A stretch of DNA of 64,000 nt from Lachnospiraceae bacterium (GCA_003543235.1 DPJA01000020.1:1-64000), one strand, 5' to 3'. Counted from the stretch's first letter, positions 43,612-52,367 are shown. Notes: a model not told the origin generated them from the letters alone. Translations and numbers: made by a program.

Positions 43612-44181
43612 TTGCCAATTAAAATATTTATAGATCAAGGGCATAACCCAACAGGATTTAATGCAGGAGCTGAAGGTTTTGGACTTAGGGAGCAGGATAT
43701 CACTTATCAGGTGGGAATATATTTAGCAGATATTTTAAACAATGATTCAAGATTTGAAGCACGTACATCTAGGAAAGAACCAGAAGAATATTTGGGATAT
43801 AGTAAAATCTCAAGCCTTTCTGAACGAGTGTACATGGCTAACTCATGGCCAGCTGATTACTTTATCAGCATTCACTGCAATTCAAATGATAATCCAACAA
43901 TTAATGGAACAGAAGTTTATGTATATAAAACAAATTCTCAAGCATATTGGTTGGGAGAGCAGGTTCTGGCATCTATTGTAAACAGCGTTGGAACAAGAGA
44001 TAATGGTGTAAGAGTACGGCCATCTCTATATGTACTTCGAACAACAAATATGCCATCTATTTTAATAGAATTAGGGTATTTAAGCAATGAGTCAGATGCA
44101 CAAAAACTTAGGGACAGTCAATATGAATTTGCGTATGCTATTTATGTAGGTTTATTAAATTATTTAGGTTTAGCAATTTAA
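43612..44181 (+). CDS. N-acetylmuramoyl-L-alanine amidase (Amidase_3)
   Basis: The 189-residue Zn amidase has the first His in FIDQGHN, FGLREQDITYQ, the second His in ISIHCNSND, and the catalytic Glu in ILIELGYLSN. It cleaves the bond between MurNAc and L-Ala. There is no signal peptide or wall-binding domain, so it is either phage-like, a mother-cell enzyme, or exported by other means. The TTG at 43612 was chosen because GAAAGGGG precedes it and the TATAAT at 43579 would start transcription after the upstream ATG at 43588; that ATG remains possible. Confidence 0.85.
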   Translation: MPIKIFIDQGHNPTGFNAGAEGFGLREQDITYQVGIYLADILNNDSRFEARTSRKEPEEYLGYSKISSLSERVYMANSWPADYFISIHCNSNDNPTINGTEVYVYKTNSQAYWLGEQVLASIVNSVGTRDNGVRVRPSLYVLRTTNMPSILIELGYLSNESDAQKLRDSQYEFAYAIYVGLLNYLGLAI

Positions 44182-44197
44182 AATTATGCAATTCGAA

Positions 44198-44227
44198 TGG
44201 GCAGAAACTAAAAAATCATTCTGCCCA
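44198..44227. terminator. hairpin between convergent genes
   Basis: TGGGCAGAA and TTCTGCCCA form a nine-base-pair stem with a 12-base loop; A and T runs are weak on both sides. Confidence 0.6.
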
Positions 44228-44275
44228 AAAATAACTATACTTTTTTTATTGTGTAGAAAGAAGATTGACATAGTT

Positions 44276-44722
44276 TTACTTGTAATTCCCAATAGGTCCA
44301 AAGTCATGGATTTTGTCATATTCGGGATTACTCGAGATGAAATGTATTAGTACTGGTGTGTTATCCAGATATGGGTTTTTGTCAAATAGGAACCTATCAG
44401 CTTGGCGTAATGCCTGAAGTGCAGTTGGCATTTCATTGTAGAATATTGTGTTGCGAATCTTTGGAGGACCAATTATATTTTTACCAGCTATAATTACAGA
44501 CCCCATTAAAGCAAGTTTATTATTGTTTTGTTCCCAAGCAATTCTTACTTCGTCACGCATTCGGTTAATCTGATCTTCGGCGAATTTACAGGATATAAAT
44601 ACAAATAGTTCTGCAGTTACATCAGAATGGGTTATGGTGTATTTTCGTTCAGCAAGAGGCTCATAAGGGGCCATGGTATCTCTGTATTGGGCGAATACTT
44701 TTTTTGGGCTTAGTTTTTTCAT
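44276..44722 (-). CDS. staygreen family protein
   Basis: The 148-residue protein has the bacterial staygreen signatures: RKYTITHSDVTAELFVFI near the N-terminus, DEVRIAWEQ, FYNEMPTALQALRQADRFLFD and LDNTPVLIHF. Plant SGR removes magnesium from chlorophyll a, and some bacterial homologues show the same dechelatase activity in vitro; the natural substrate in anaerobes without chlorophyll is unknown. The ATG at 44722 follows AGGTG. No tetrapyrrole genes are adjacent. Confidence 0.8.
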   Translation of the reverse strand: MKKLSPKKVFAQYRDTMAPYEPLAERKYTITHSDVTAELFVFISCKFAEDQINRMRDEVRIAWEQNNNKLALMGSVIIAGKNIIGPPKIRNTIFYNEMPTALQALRQADRFLFDKNPYLDNTPVLIHFISSNPEYDKIHDFGPIGNYK

Positions 44723-44734
44723 TTTCACACCTAC

Positions 44735-44947
44735 TTATTTTAACTTTGTGTATTCTATGCGGTGAGTATTTACTGTAATACCAAATTCAAATAAAATGTA
44801 TATATAGGAGCTGCTGGTAGATTTGCCAGCAGCACTATATGCTAGTTGTTGTTCTAATACCTTTATTTTAGCTTCAGGTGTCATAAAGCCATTCATGGTA
44901 CCTTGATATGTTTCAAGACCCCTAATGCCATTTCTGGATTTCTCCAA
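44735..44947 (-). CDS. small hypothetical protein or remnant
   Basis: A 70-residue frame starts at TTG without a visible ribosome site. It includes MTPEAKIKVLEQQLAYSAAG and ends in a hydrophobic stretch. I do not recognise it. It directly precedes the staygreen gene on the same strand; it may be a decayed gene end. Confidence 0.3.
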   Translation of the reverse strand: MEKSRNGIRGLETYQGTMNGFMTPEAKIKVLEQQLAYSAAGKSTSSSYIYILFEFGITVNTHRIEYTKLK

Positions 44948-45197
44948 TGCACTTGATATAATTTACTTCATATCAGGACTTATGACAAACACAATTGTTT
45001 GGAGAAGAGGGATTTAAAAATCCACTTGTAAAATACAAGGATTTCAGAAAATTGGGGTGTCCAAGTATAGGGTTAAAAAAATCCTAACTGTCCAGTCTAT
45101 AGGGTACATTTTAGTCTACAAAGAGTGAATTTGTATAATCCTTGAATTTACGCATTTTTGGGAGTTTTTCAATTTACTAGAAACTCAGAAAAGGGGC
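44948..45197. other. non-coding, possibly decayed sequence
   Basis: About 250 bases with short broken frames on the plus strand, such as GFKNPLVKYKDFRKLG, and GTCC-containing near-repeats. I see no intact gene, promoter or RNA. Confidence 0.4.
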
Positions 45198-45232
45198 GAA
45201 AAAAAAGAGACTTTTAACAACATAAAAGTCTC
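45198..45232 (-). terminator. terminator of the DUF6143-like gene
   Basis: On the minus strand GAGACTTTT and AAAAGTCTC form a stem followed by nine T residues. Confidence 0.9.
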
Positions 45233-45264
45233 GATAGTTATGGAACAGGTACGAGTGACAAATA

Positions 45265-45822
45265 TTAAATTGATTGTTCCCACCAGCCAAATGCAATGAT
45301 TATTTTATCAGGTATAGAACTTGATGATTTTATAACTATTGTATAGTTTCCACCTGGTGGTTCTATAAACTTTCCATCTTCTTCACTTACTAATGTTGTA
45401 TTTGGCGGTACTATTCTCTTGTATATATTAACCCCATTGCGAGGAAATACAGGGGAGGTATTTAGAAATTTAATATCTACCTCATTATGGGGAAATGGGC
45501 ATAAAGCAGTATTTGATGGAGAAACCATATGGGATATATTTGAATCTTCGGGAAAATCAGTATTGATCCATATTTCAGCAGTTAAATAGTCCTCGGAGAA
45601 ATTTGAGATAGTAAATATATTTGCAAATAAAATTACTCCTGAATTACACGGGTTTACTAAACCAGCCCATGCTATTTCTTTATCACATACAAACAAAGGT
45701 TTTGTTTGACCTACAAAGTATTTTCCTTGAATGGATTTAGATAATGAAACTGGAATACTAACTATCTCTTGTGACTTAATATTCTTGATATTATCTAAAT
45801 TATTTATGATATATTGTGACAT
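45265..45822 (-). CDS. DUF6143-like protein, unknown function
   Basis: The 185-residue protein is beta-rich: VSIPVSLSKSIQGKYFVGQT, AWAGLVNPCNSGVILFANIFTISNFS, SPSNTALCPFPHNEVDI and NYTIVIKSS. There is no signal peptide. It matches my memory of the DUF6143 family in spore formers; no function is known, though structural or spore-surface roles would fit. The ATG at 45822 was chosen because GGAGATG lies nine bases ahead. Confidence 0.6.
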   Translation of the reverse strand: MSQYIINNLDNIKNIKSQEIVSIPVSLSKSIQGKYFVGQTKPLFVCDKEIAWAGLVNPCNSGVILFANIFTISNFSEDYLTAEIWINTDFPEDSNISHMVSPSNTALCPFPHNEVDIKFLNTSPVFPRNGVNIYKRIVPPNTTLVSEEDGKFIEPPGGNYTIVIKSSSSIPDKIIIAFGWWEQSI

Positions 45823-45995
45823 GAAGTTCATCTCCAGATGATTATTAATATTATACATTATTACAGTTATCTTCCATTACATAATATTCAGGAAACATTA
45901 AAATGTTATTACAAAATAAAGAAAGACTTGATTACTTGAATGTGTTCTAATTGGCAGGACGAGTTTATGTTGAAGAAGAGAAGAAATATAAGAAA

Positions 45996-46345
45996 AGACA
46001 ATTAAAGGAAAGGAAAGGCAGAGGAAAAATAAATGGGCAATATGTGAAAACTGGGCAAGAAAAATAAAAAAAGATATGGATAATGGTAATATTAGTTTTG
46101 CCACAGATATAAGTGCCGTTAGTTATGATTCTATTTCAGTCCAAATTCCATTATACAGGTCATAAAAAAATATTGACACAGGTTATAGAAAACTAGAAAA
46201 CAAATATTTGCGTATTCAAGAAAAGATAACCGATACTGAGGCGGAAATACGTTTTATTGAAGAGAACACCGCCCACCTTGGGTATATAATAAGTTTGCTA
46301 AATGAAAATGCAGGGACTTACAGATATTCAAAGGGCGGCAAATAG
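45996..46345 (+). pseudogene. decayed phage-type regulator-like gene
   Basis: One frame reads NKWAICENWARKIKKDMDNG, then SAVSYDSISVQ, an in-frame stop near 46165, and continues as GYRKLENKYLRIQEKITDTE followed by AEIRFIEEN to a stop at 46343. The mix resembles phage late-gene regulators of the ArpU/RinA or DUF1492 kind, with the C-terminal helix-turn-helix missing. Assignment is tentative; the interruption is clear. Confidence 0.5.
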
Positions 46346-46570
46346 CACTAATGGTAAGAAGTTTTCGGAGGTTATTATAAGGAATTATTAGAGTATATTG
46401 TTATTTAATTTAATACATATTTTTATTAACAAATTTTCTTACATAATCATAGTGAAAATACATTTACTGAGATATAATTTGAAATTAAATGGAACTTAAT
46501 AAAGTAGCAAATTGAATAGCGTATTCTTCAAGTAAGGGTAACGATGGAATTTAGAGGAGATATGGGTTTG

Positions 46571-47545
46571 ATGAAAAAGTTATATATTATTGGAAATGGA
46601 TTTGACGTTGCACATGGAATACATACTGACTATTGGAAGTTTAGAACATATCTTGAGCAGAATTACCCCGAATTTTTAGGGAAGTTTGAAAAATTGTATG
46701 GTATTCAGCAGTTAGACGACACAGAGCCTTGGTATACAATAGAAGCTCAAGAAAGATGGAACACAGCTACGAATAAAGACCTTTGGAGTGAATTTGAAGA
46801 GTCTATGGGACACCCTGATACTACAGATATGCTTAATTTTTCTTCCTGTATTCTTGATGATATGGATTTGGAAGGAGGAAATATTGGCATTCAGGATACA
46901 ATGGATGTTTATTGGCGGGAACAGTTTGGTTTTATAAATTTATTACAGGACTATGTGAAAGAATGGATTGAGCAGATTGATACTAGTGGTATTTTTCCAA
47001 GAAAGAAAGAGTTAATAGGTAACAATGGAGACTATTTTTTGAATTTTAATTATACTGATGTGCTAGAGCAAGTATATCAGATTGAAGAGGTTACACATAT
47101 TCATGGTAGCATTGAGAGTCTTTCGGACATCTCACCAATTATGGGACATTGCAATAAAGCTGAAAGTGATAAACATCGTCAGTGGGCTAAGGAAGCAGAT
47201 GAAGAATATGATGAAGGTGAGTCAAGCATTCAGAATGCAATAGCTGATTATCTGGAGGCAATATTCAAAGATACTAATTCAATAATTGATGATAATAGTA
47301 GATTTTTTGGTGATTTACATAACATAGAACATGTTATAATAATTGGTTGGTCAGCTGGAAACGTTGATATTCCATATTTGTTAAAAATTAAAGAATGTGT
47401 TAATAGAAATACAAAATGGGCAGTACATTGGTATAATGATGAAGCATATGCTAGTCTTAGGCGTGCACTTGATGAAGTCAAAATAAATGAAAATTACGAA
47501 GTAGAGTATGTACAAACCGAAGAGTTTTGGGATAATGTACCGTAG
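46571..47545 (+). CDS. AbiH family abortive-infection protein
   Basis: The 324-residue protein has the AbiH N-terminus KKLYIIGNGFDVAHGIHTDYWKF, FLNFNYTDVLEQVYQ, THIHGS and a C-terminal IIIGWSAGNVDIPYL. AbiH from lactococci stops phage growth by abortive infection, mechanism unknown. The ATG at 46571 was chosen because GAGGAG lies 11 bases ahead; ATGs at 46544 and 46562 are possible but have poor ribosome sites. It follows phage-derived debris and precedes a truncated gene, so it is likely cargo of a decayed element. Confidence 0.85.
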   Translation: MKKLYIIGNGFDVAHGIHTDYWKFRTYLEQNYPEFLGKFEKLYGIQQLDDTEPWYTIEAQERWNTATNKDLWSEFEESMGHPDTTDMLNFSSCILDDMDLEGGNIGIQDTMDVYWREQFGFINLLQDYVKEWIEQIDTSGIFPRKKELIGNNGDYFLNFNYTDVLEQVYQIEEVTHIHGSIESLSDISPIMGHCNKAESDKHRQWAKEADEEYDEGESSIQNAIADYLEAIFKDTNSIIDDNSRFFGDLHNIEHVIIIGWSAGNVDIPYLLKIKECVNRNTKWAVHWYNDEAYASLRRALDEVKINENYEVEYVQTEEFWDNVP

Positions 47546-47800
47546 TCAAGAAAACTATTTGTAAGTGTATTCTCTAATTAAACATTAGATAGGTAATTAT
47601 TGCTTAATTATTCAATTCTTTATAACCATTTGTTTGGCACAATCGTGGCATCAGTCGTCTCGCTTATAGAGTAGAAGAAATGAGAAACTCCGATTTTTAT
47701 TCTGGGTTATGAGAATAACCTCAGCACCCATTATGTTTATAATGACAAATCTTAATACCATTATCTTTATAATTATTTTTTACAATGTAGGAGGAATAAG

Positions 47801-47938
47801 ATGGCCAATAAAACAGGTTCTCAACCAGAGGTTAAATTTTGCCCTTCTTGCAAGGGTGAGTTGCGTAATATACCTAGAAGCGAAATGAGATCAAAAAGGG
47901 GAGCATATCAAATTTTAGGGGCAATGGATTATATATAG
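47801..47938 (+). pseudogene. truncated zinc-ribbon protein gene
   Basis: A 45-residue frame with a good GGAGGAA ribosome site reads MANKTGSQPEVKFCPSCKGE, then LRNIPRSEMRSK before changing character. Only one CxxC knuckle is present; the family I recall continues with a second knuckle. The change occurs where the 16-base repeat at 47898 begins, so the gene was probably cut there. Confidence 0.55.
47898..47913 (+). repeat. 16-base exact repeat, right copy
   Basis: GGGGAGCATATCAAAT, identical to 36236-36251. Here it coincides with the point where the zinc-ribbon gene loses its expected sequence. Confidence 0.4.
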
Positions 47939-48035
47939 ACCGTTCAATTTACTACAATTTTACTACGACACTACTACCACACTTTGCACCTATTCTACGC
48001 AATTTATAACTTTTGCGACTTTAAAAAATGATTAA

Positions 48036-48079
48036 AAAACCCTTGAAAACTTCGGGAACACCGTGTTTTCAAGGGTTTT
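48036..48079 (-). terminator. terminator of tRNA-Leu
   Basis: On the minus strand a 14-bp stem (AAACCCTTGAAAAC with GTTTTCAAGGGTTT) is followed by a T run. Confidence 0.9.
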
Positions 48080-48087
48080 AGCTTTAC

Positions 48088-48170
48088 TGCGGGCAGTGGG
48101 ACTTGAACCCACACATAGTCACCTACGGCAGATTTTGAGTCTGCTGCGTCTGCCATTCCGCCATGCCCGC
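48088..48170 (-). tRNA. tRNA-Leu (anticodon CAA)
   Basis: An 83-nt class II tRNA on the minus strand: acceptor GCGGGCA/TGCCCGC, anticodon loop CTCAAAA giving CAA, a variable arm, T arm GGTTCAAGTCC and A discriminator. It borders the accessory region at its 3' side. Confidence 0.95.
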
Positions 48171-48247
48171 ACAACAAAAATAATGCTCCACTATATTAAC
48201 ACAGGTTTTTATAAATTGCAATATAAAATTAAAAAAAATTAAAATTC

Positions 48248-48272
48248 GGAACAATATATTTCTATTTACGTA
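48248..48272 (+). promoter_or_regulatory. ECF-sigma promoter, probably autoregulatory
   Basis: GGAAC (48248-48252) and CGTA (48269-48272) are separated by exactly 16 bases, the pattern of SigW-like ECF promoters, about 88 bases ahead of the sigma factor gene. Confidence 0.75.
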
Positions 48273-48359
48273 TAAAACAATACAGTATATTATGAATACA
48301 TGGCGAGTATTTGAATATTACATAAGTACACTGAAAACTATTGGGGAGGGAGTGAGAAA

Positions 48360-48962
48360 ATGGCAGACCATACAGAGGTTTCAAAATTGGTGAAAATGGC
48401 ACAACAAGGCGATTCCATGGCATTTAGCGGGCTAATCCAAAACCACGAAAGATTTGTATACAATGTAGTTTATCGGATATTGTCAAATCATGAGGATGCA
48501 AAGGATGTTTCGCAAGAAGTGTTTTTAAAGGCATACCGATACTTGGGAAAATTTGATGGCAGGGCATCATTTTCTACATGGCTATATCGCATTGCTGTTA
48601 ATACAAGCATAGACGAGCTTAGAAAACGAAAGAGCAATGAAATAATTTCTATAGGCAGGGAAAGATACTGCGATACGGGCGTAATAAAAAAGGAATATCC
48701 CGACAATAGTGTAGGGGTTGAGGAAAGCATAATAGCTAGAGAAAGCATGGCGGAAATTAAACAGGTTATGGAAAATCTCAATAATGAGCATCGAGTTATT
48801 ATAACATTAAGAGATTTGGAGGGTCTAAGCTATGCAGAAATTTCAGAAATTACAGAAACATCACTTGGAACTGTAAAATCTCGATTAGCAAGGGCAAGGA
48901 AAGCTCTTAAAGATTTAATATTGGAGTGTCGTGAAGAAAATACAAAGACCTTCATCAAATAG
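48360..48962 (+). CDS. ECF RNA polymerase sigma factor (SigW-like)
   Basis: The 200-residue factor has sigma-2 (about 22-90: HERFVYNVVYRILSNHEDAKDVSQEVFLKAYRYL in parts) and sigma-4 (about 135-188: ITLRDLEGLSYAEISEITETSLGTVKSRLARARKAL in parts). It directs RNA polymerase to envelope-stress-type promoters. The next gene encodes a zinc-finger membrane anti-sigma factor. The upstream GGAAC-N16-CGTA promoter suggests positive autoregulation. The ATG follows GGGAGGGAG. Confidence 0.92.
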   Translation: MADHTEVSKLVKMAQQGDSMAFSGLIQNHERFVYNVVYRILSNHEDAKDVSQEVFLKAYRYLGKFDGRASFSTWLYRIAVNTSIDELRKRKSNEIISIGRERYCDTGVIKKEYPDNSVGVEESIIARESMAEIKQVMENLNNEHRVIITLRDLEGLSYAEISEITETSLGTVKSRLARARKALKDLILECREENTKTFIK

Positions 48963-48985
48963 AATGAGGAAAGGAGGAAAAACAA

Positions 48986-50254
48986 ATGGATTGTGACAAA
49001 GCATTGGAAATGATGAGTTTATATATTGATTTAGAGCTTAACAAGGAAGAACAGGAAAAGCTTTTTGAACATATTGATTGCTGTGAGCAATGCAGGCAAG
49101 AATTTGAAATGCTTAAAGATATTGTTGGCACGCTTAATAAAGAGGAGTTTTTGCCATTGCCATGTGATTACCATGAAGAACTAATGGCTAAAGTAAATGA
49201 TATGAAAATTGAAAATGTGAACTTTGGTAAAAATGGCAAAGACAATAGGAAAAAATGGAAAAAATATGGTTCTATTGCGGCGGCTGCTGTACTGGTTATT
49301 TCAGTTAGTGCAGTTGTAAGGAACATGAATTTTAGTGCATATACTCAAAATGAAACTACAGAATTAACAGAGGCACAGTCGTCAGAATATAATGATAAAG
49401 ACCAAAGGTCAATGTCAGTGTCTGAAGAAGGTGAAAGCAATGAATATACTATGGACGAAGAAAAAATTATGCCAATGGATTTTGGGACAGCCGCTGGAGA
49501 TGTTTCAAATGATGAGGTTGACCTCAAAGAGGTTAATTCTAATGTGGAGGAAAGAAAAAAAATAAAAACTTCATATATTGCTCTTAGTGTGGGAAATTTT
49601 GAAGAGGCGGTTGGCAACATACGGGAAAAAACGGAATCAAACAACGGTTATGTTGAAAACTATAACAGTTATGTTTATCAGCAAAACGATTATGAGTCCC
49701 TTAAAGCAGGAAATATTACACTGCGTATTGACAAAAATAACTACGAGCAGGTGAAGGTTTACATTAAAAGTTTGGGTGAAGTAACTCTTGAGGACGAGAG
49801 CATAAACGACATTACAAGTCAATATATAGACACTCAGGGGCGGCTTAAAGCTAAAAGAGTTGAGGAAGAAAGATTATTGGAGCTTTTAGGCAGTGCCAAA
49901 AATATTCAGGATATTATTGCTATAGAGGACCGTATTGGTTATATACGAAGTGAAATCGAAAGCTATCAGACCATTGTAGACAACTGGGATAAGCAGATTG
50001 GTTTATCAACAATAAATGTTGAATTGAGAGAGGAAAGGACAGCTAAGGTTGGTTCTATTTCTTCTGATTTTGGAACAAAGATAAAGGAGAATTTTATTGG
50101 TTCGGTTAATATGTTTGTAAACGGTATTCAGAACATAGTGCTTATGATTGCATCTATATCATTGCAATTAGTTGTTATTGCGGTGGTGGTTGCGATTGTG
50201 ACATTTATAATTATAAAAACAAGAAAAAAGCATAGAAACGCAAAGGGTCATTAG
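48986..50254 (+). CDS. anti-sigma factor with DUF4349 domain
   Basis: The 422-residue protein has an N-terminal ZAS zinc finger (about 1-45, HIDCCEQCRQEFE giving HxxxCxxC), a membrane helix (about 93-110), an acidic linker, a DUF4349 domain with coiled coil (about 190-355, including LRIDKNNYEQVKVYIKSLG and EERLLELLGSAKNIQDIIAIE) and a C-terminal membrane helix (385-408) followed by a basic tail. It should hold the ECF sigma factor at the membrane until stress. The ATG follows AAAGGAGG, 23 bases after the sigma gene. Confidence 0.9.
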   Translation: MDCDKALEMMSLYIDLELNKEEQEKLFEHIDCCEQCRQEFEMLKDIVGTLNKEEFLPLPCDYHEELMAKVNDMKIENVNFGKNGKDNRKKWKKYGSIAAAAVLVISVSAVVRNMNFSAYTQNETTELTEAQSSEYNDKDQRSMSVSEEGESNEYTMDEEKIMPMDFGTAAGDVSNDEVDLKEVNSNVEERKKIKTSYIALSVGNFEEAVGNIREKTESNNGYVENYNSYVYQQNDYESLKAGNITLRIDKNNYEQVKVYIKSLGEVTLEDESINDITSQYIDTQGRLKAKRVEEERLLELLGSAKNIQDIIAIEDRIGYIRSEIESYQTIVDNWDKQIGLSTINVELREERTAKVGSISSDFGTKIKENFIGSVNMFVNGIQNIVLMIASISLQLVVIAVVVAIVTFIIIKTRKKHRNAKGH

Positions 50255-50283
50255 GAACAATGTAAAAAAATTAGACAACAATA

Positions 50284-50367
50284 GCTATTAGAGCGTTCAA
50301 AGGTTTGTGTAACCACCAAAATAGATATTTTTTAGTTGGTATACATAAAATTTGAAGGCTCTCTAGC
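50284..50367 (+). terminator. long imperfect hairpin after the anti-sigma gene
   Basis: AGAGCGTTCAAA (50290-50301) pairs with TTTGAAGGCTCT (50351-50362) and further inner pairing is possible. A short T run follows. Confidence 0.5.
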
Positions 50368-50502
50368 TTTTGTACAATGTTTTGTTGTAGATAATGTTAA
50401 ATTTATACAATATACATTGATGAATCCCTTGTAAAACTAAGATTATATGTATATAATTAATAAAAATAAGTGGAAACATTAAAACATCAGGGAGATGCGG
50501 TT

Positions 50503-51711
50503 ATGGAATCGTATGAATTTTTACTTATAATTGCTATTATACTTTTATCTACAAAAACATTCGGAGTATTATCTAGCCATGTGCATATGCCACAGGTTGT
50601 TGGAGCACTTATGGCAGGTATTATACTTGGACCAAGTTGCTTAGGAGTTGTTAAGGAGACAGACTTTCTTTTAAAAACATCTGAGCTGGGTGTAATTATT
50701 CTTATGTTTATTGCTGGCCTTGATACAGACATAAAGGAGCTTAAAGAAACAGGATTAACATCACTGGTTGTTGCAGTTTTAGGTGTCATATTTCCACTTA
50801 TAGGTGGTTTCGCAGCATATATGGCGTTTTTTGCAGACTCTTTTGATAAAATAACGGTGCTTAAGGGTGTATTTATAGGCGTTGTACTTACGGCAACATC
50901 GGTTAGCATTACCGTGGAAACTCTTATGGAAATGAAAAAGCTTAACGGTAAGGTTGGTACTGTGATTTTGGGTGCGGCAATTATTGATGATATTTTGGGA
51001 ATTGTTAGTCTTTCTTTTCTTTCTGGCTTTACAGATGTAAATGCAAACCCATACATGATATTTACAAAAATAGGTGGATTTTTTGTTTTTATGGTAGTTG
51101 TTGGTTTTGCAATTCACTACATTTTTCGGAAGATGGAAGATGCTGTTGGTACAAAAAGAAGAGTTGCAATATACGGCTTTGCATTTTGTCTTATACTTTC
51201 GTATATATCTGAAAAATTTTTTGGCATTGCGGATATTACTGGTGCATATTTTGCAGGCATCATACTTTGCAACATTGCAAAAACAAGACAGTATATAGCC
51301 AAAAAAATGACGGTTTCAGCATATCTTCTTTTTTCACCTATTTTTTTTGCAGGCATTGGTATAAAAACAGACTTACACGGACTTAACTCTCGGTTTATGT
51401 TGTTCGCACTGGTTTTACTTATTATTGCGGTAACAACAAAAATTTTGGGTTGTGGGTTAGGTGCAAAGCTATGTGGTATATCTACATTGGATTCTTTAAG
51501 AATTGGTGTTGGCATGGTTTCACGTTGTGAGGTAGCACTTATTGTCGCTGAAAAGGGTATGCAGGCAGGTCTTATTGATAGGGCTGTTTCTCCGGCTATT
51601 GTGCTTGTGGTTATAATGACAACATTGTTTACACCAGTGATGCTTAGCTTTGTAATGAAAGAAAATGAAAGTGAAAAGGTGACACCTAATAATATAAAAT
51701 ATACTAATTAA
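50503..51711 (+). CDS. CPA2-type cation:proton antiporter
   Basis: The 402-residue protein has about 12 membrane helices and the Na/H exchanger fold with VGALMAGIILGPSCLG, MFIAGLDTDIKEL, AIIDDILGIVSLSFL (the DD ion-binding pair) and FSPIFFAGIGIKTD. It exchanges Na+ or K+ for protons. The ATG at 50503 was chosen because GGGAG lies eight bases ahead. It lacks a C-terminal TrkA-N domain. The NUDIX gene follows closely. Confidence 0.88.
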   Translation: MESYEFLLIIAIILLSTKTFGVLSSHVHMPQVVGALMAGIILGPSCLGVVKETDFLLKTSELGVIILMFIAGLDTDIKELKETGLTSLVVAVLGVIFPLIGGFAAYMAFFADSFDKITVLKGVFIGVVLTATSVSITVETLMEMKKLNGKVGTVILGAAIIDDILGIVSLSFLSGFTDVNANPYMIFTKIGGFFVFMVVVGFAIHYIFRKMEDAVGTKRRVAIYGFAFCLILSYISEKFFGIADITGAYFAGIILCNIAKTRQYIAKKMTVSAYLLFSPIFFAGIGIKTDLHGLNSRFMLFALVLLIIAVTTKILGCGLGAKLCGISTLDSLRIGVGMVSRCEVALIVAEKGMQAGLIDRAVSPAIVLVVIMTTLFTPVMLSFVMKENESEKVTPNNIKYTN

Positions 51712-51732
51712 TAAATGTTTTTGGAGGAAAAA

Positions 51733-52335
51733 ATGGGCAGAGTAAAAGGAATAATTAGACAGACAAATAACAAATTTTTAAATTTATATGAGCTTGAAGC
51801 CCAAAGAAGAAACGGAAAAGTTTATCCATATTATATGGCTTCCAGAACAGAAGAAATTAAAAAGCTTAAAGCAAACACCCGAAAAAATAATGCAGATAGT
51901 GTTGCTATATATGGTATTTATGATGACAAAGTAGTGCTTGTAAGGCAATACAGATATCCAATTGACGACTATATTTACGAGTTCCCAGCTGGGTTGATAG
52001 AAAATGGTGAGGATATTATTGGGGCAGCGGTTAGAGAAATAAAAGAGGAAACAGGGCTTACGCTTAAACCTGTAGAGGGAGGAAGCTATAGCCGACCTTT
52101 TTTTACAAGCATAGGCATGACGGATGAAACCTGTGGAACAGTTTATGGGTATCTAACAGGTAATCCAACAAATATTAATCAAGAGGACTCAGAGGATATT
52201 GAGGTTATCCTTGCCGACCGTGATGAGTGCAAAAGAATACTAAAAGAAGAAAAAGTTGCTATTATGTGTGCTTATATGCTTATGCATTTTGTAAATAGTA
52301 ATGATAGTCCTTTCAAATTTTTAGAGTCATGTTAA
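51733..52335 (+). CDS. NUDIX hydrolase (ADP-ribose pyrophosphatase-like)
   Basis: The 200-residue protein has the Nudix box GLIENGEDIIGAAVREIKEE then TGL, preceded by VVLVRQYRYPIDDYIYEFPAG, which is characteristic of ADP-ribose or related sugar-nucleotide hydrolases. The ATG at 51733 follows TTGGAGGAA. It is followed by a strong terminator. Confidence 0.9.
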   Translation: MGRVKGIIRQTNNKFLNLYELEAQRRNGKVYPYYMASRTEEIKKLKANTRKNNADSVAIYGIYDDKVVLVRQYRYPIDDYIYEFPAGLIENGEDIIGAAVREIKEETGLTLKPVEGGSYSRPFFTSIGMTDETCGTVYGYLTGNPTNINQEDSEDIEVILADRDECKRILKEEKVAIMCAYMLMHFVNSNDSPFKFLESC

Positions 52336-52367
52336 TTAAACAGAATAAAATGCACATAATAAAAAAC

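Noticed and set aside
44948..45197. Insertion-sequence end or transposase remnant beside the staygreen gene.
   Set aside because: Short broken frames and GTCC-like near-repeats are present, but no terminal inverted repeat or transposase motif can be shown.
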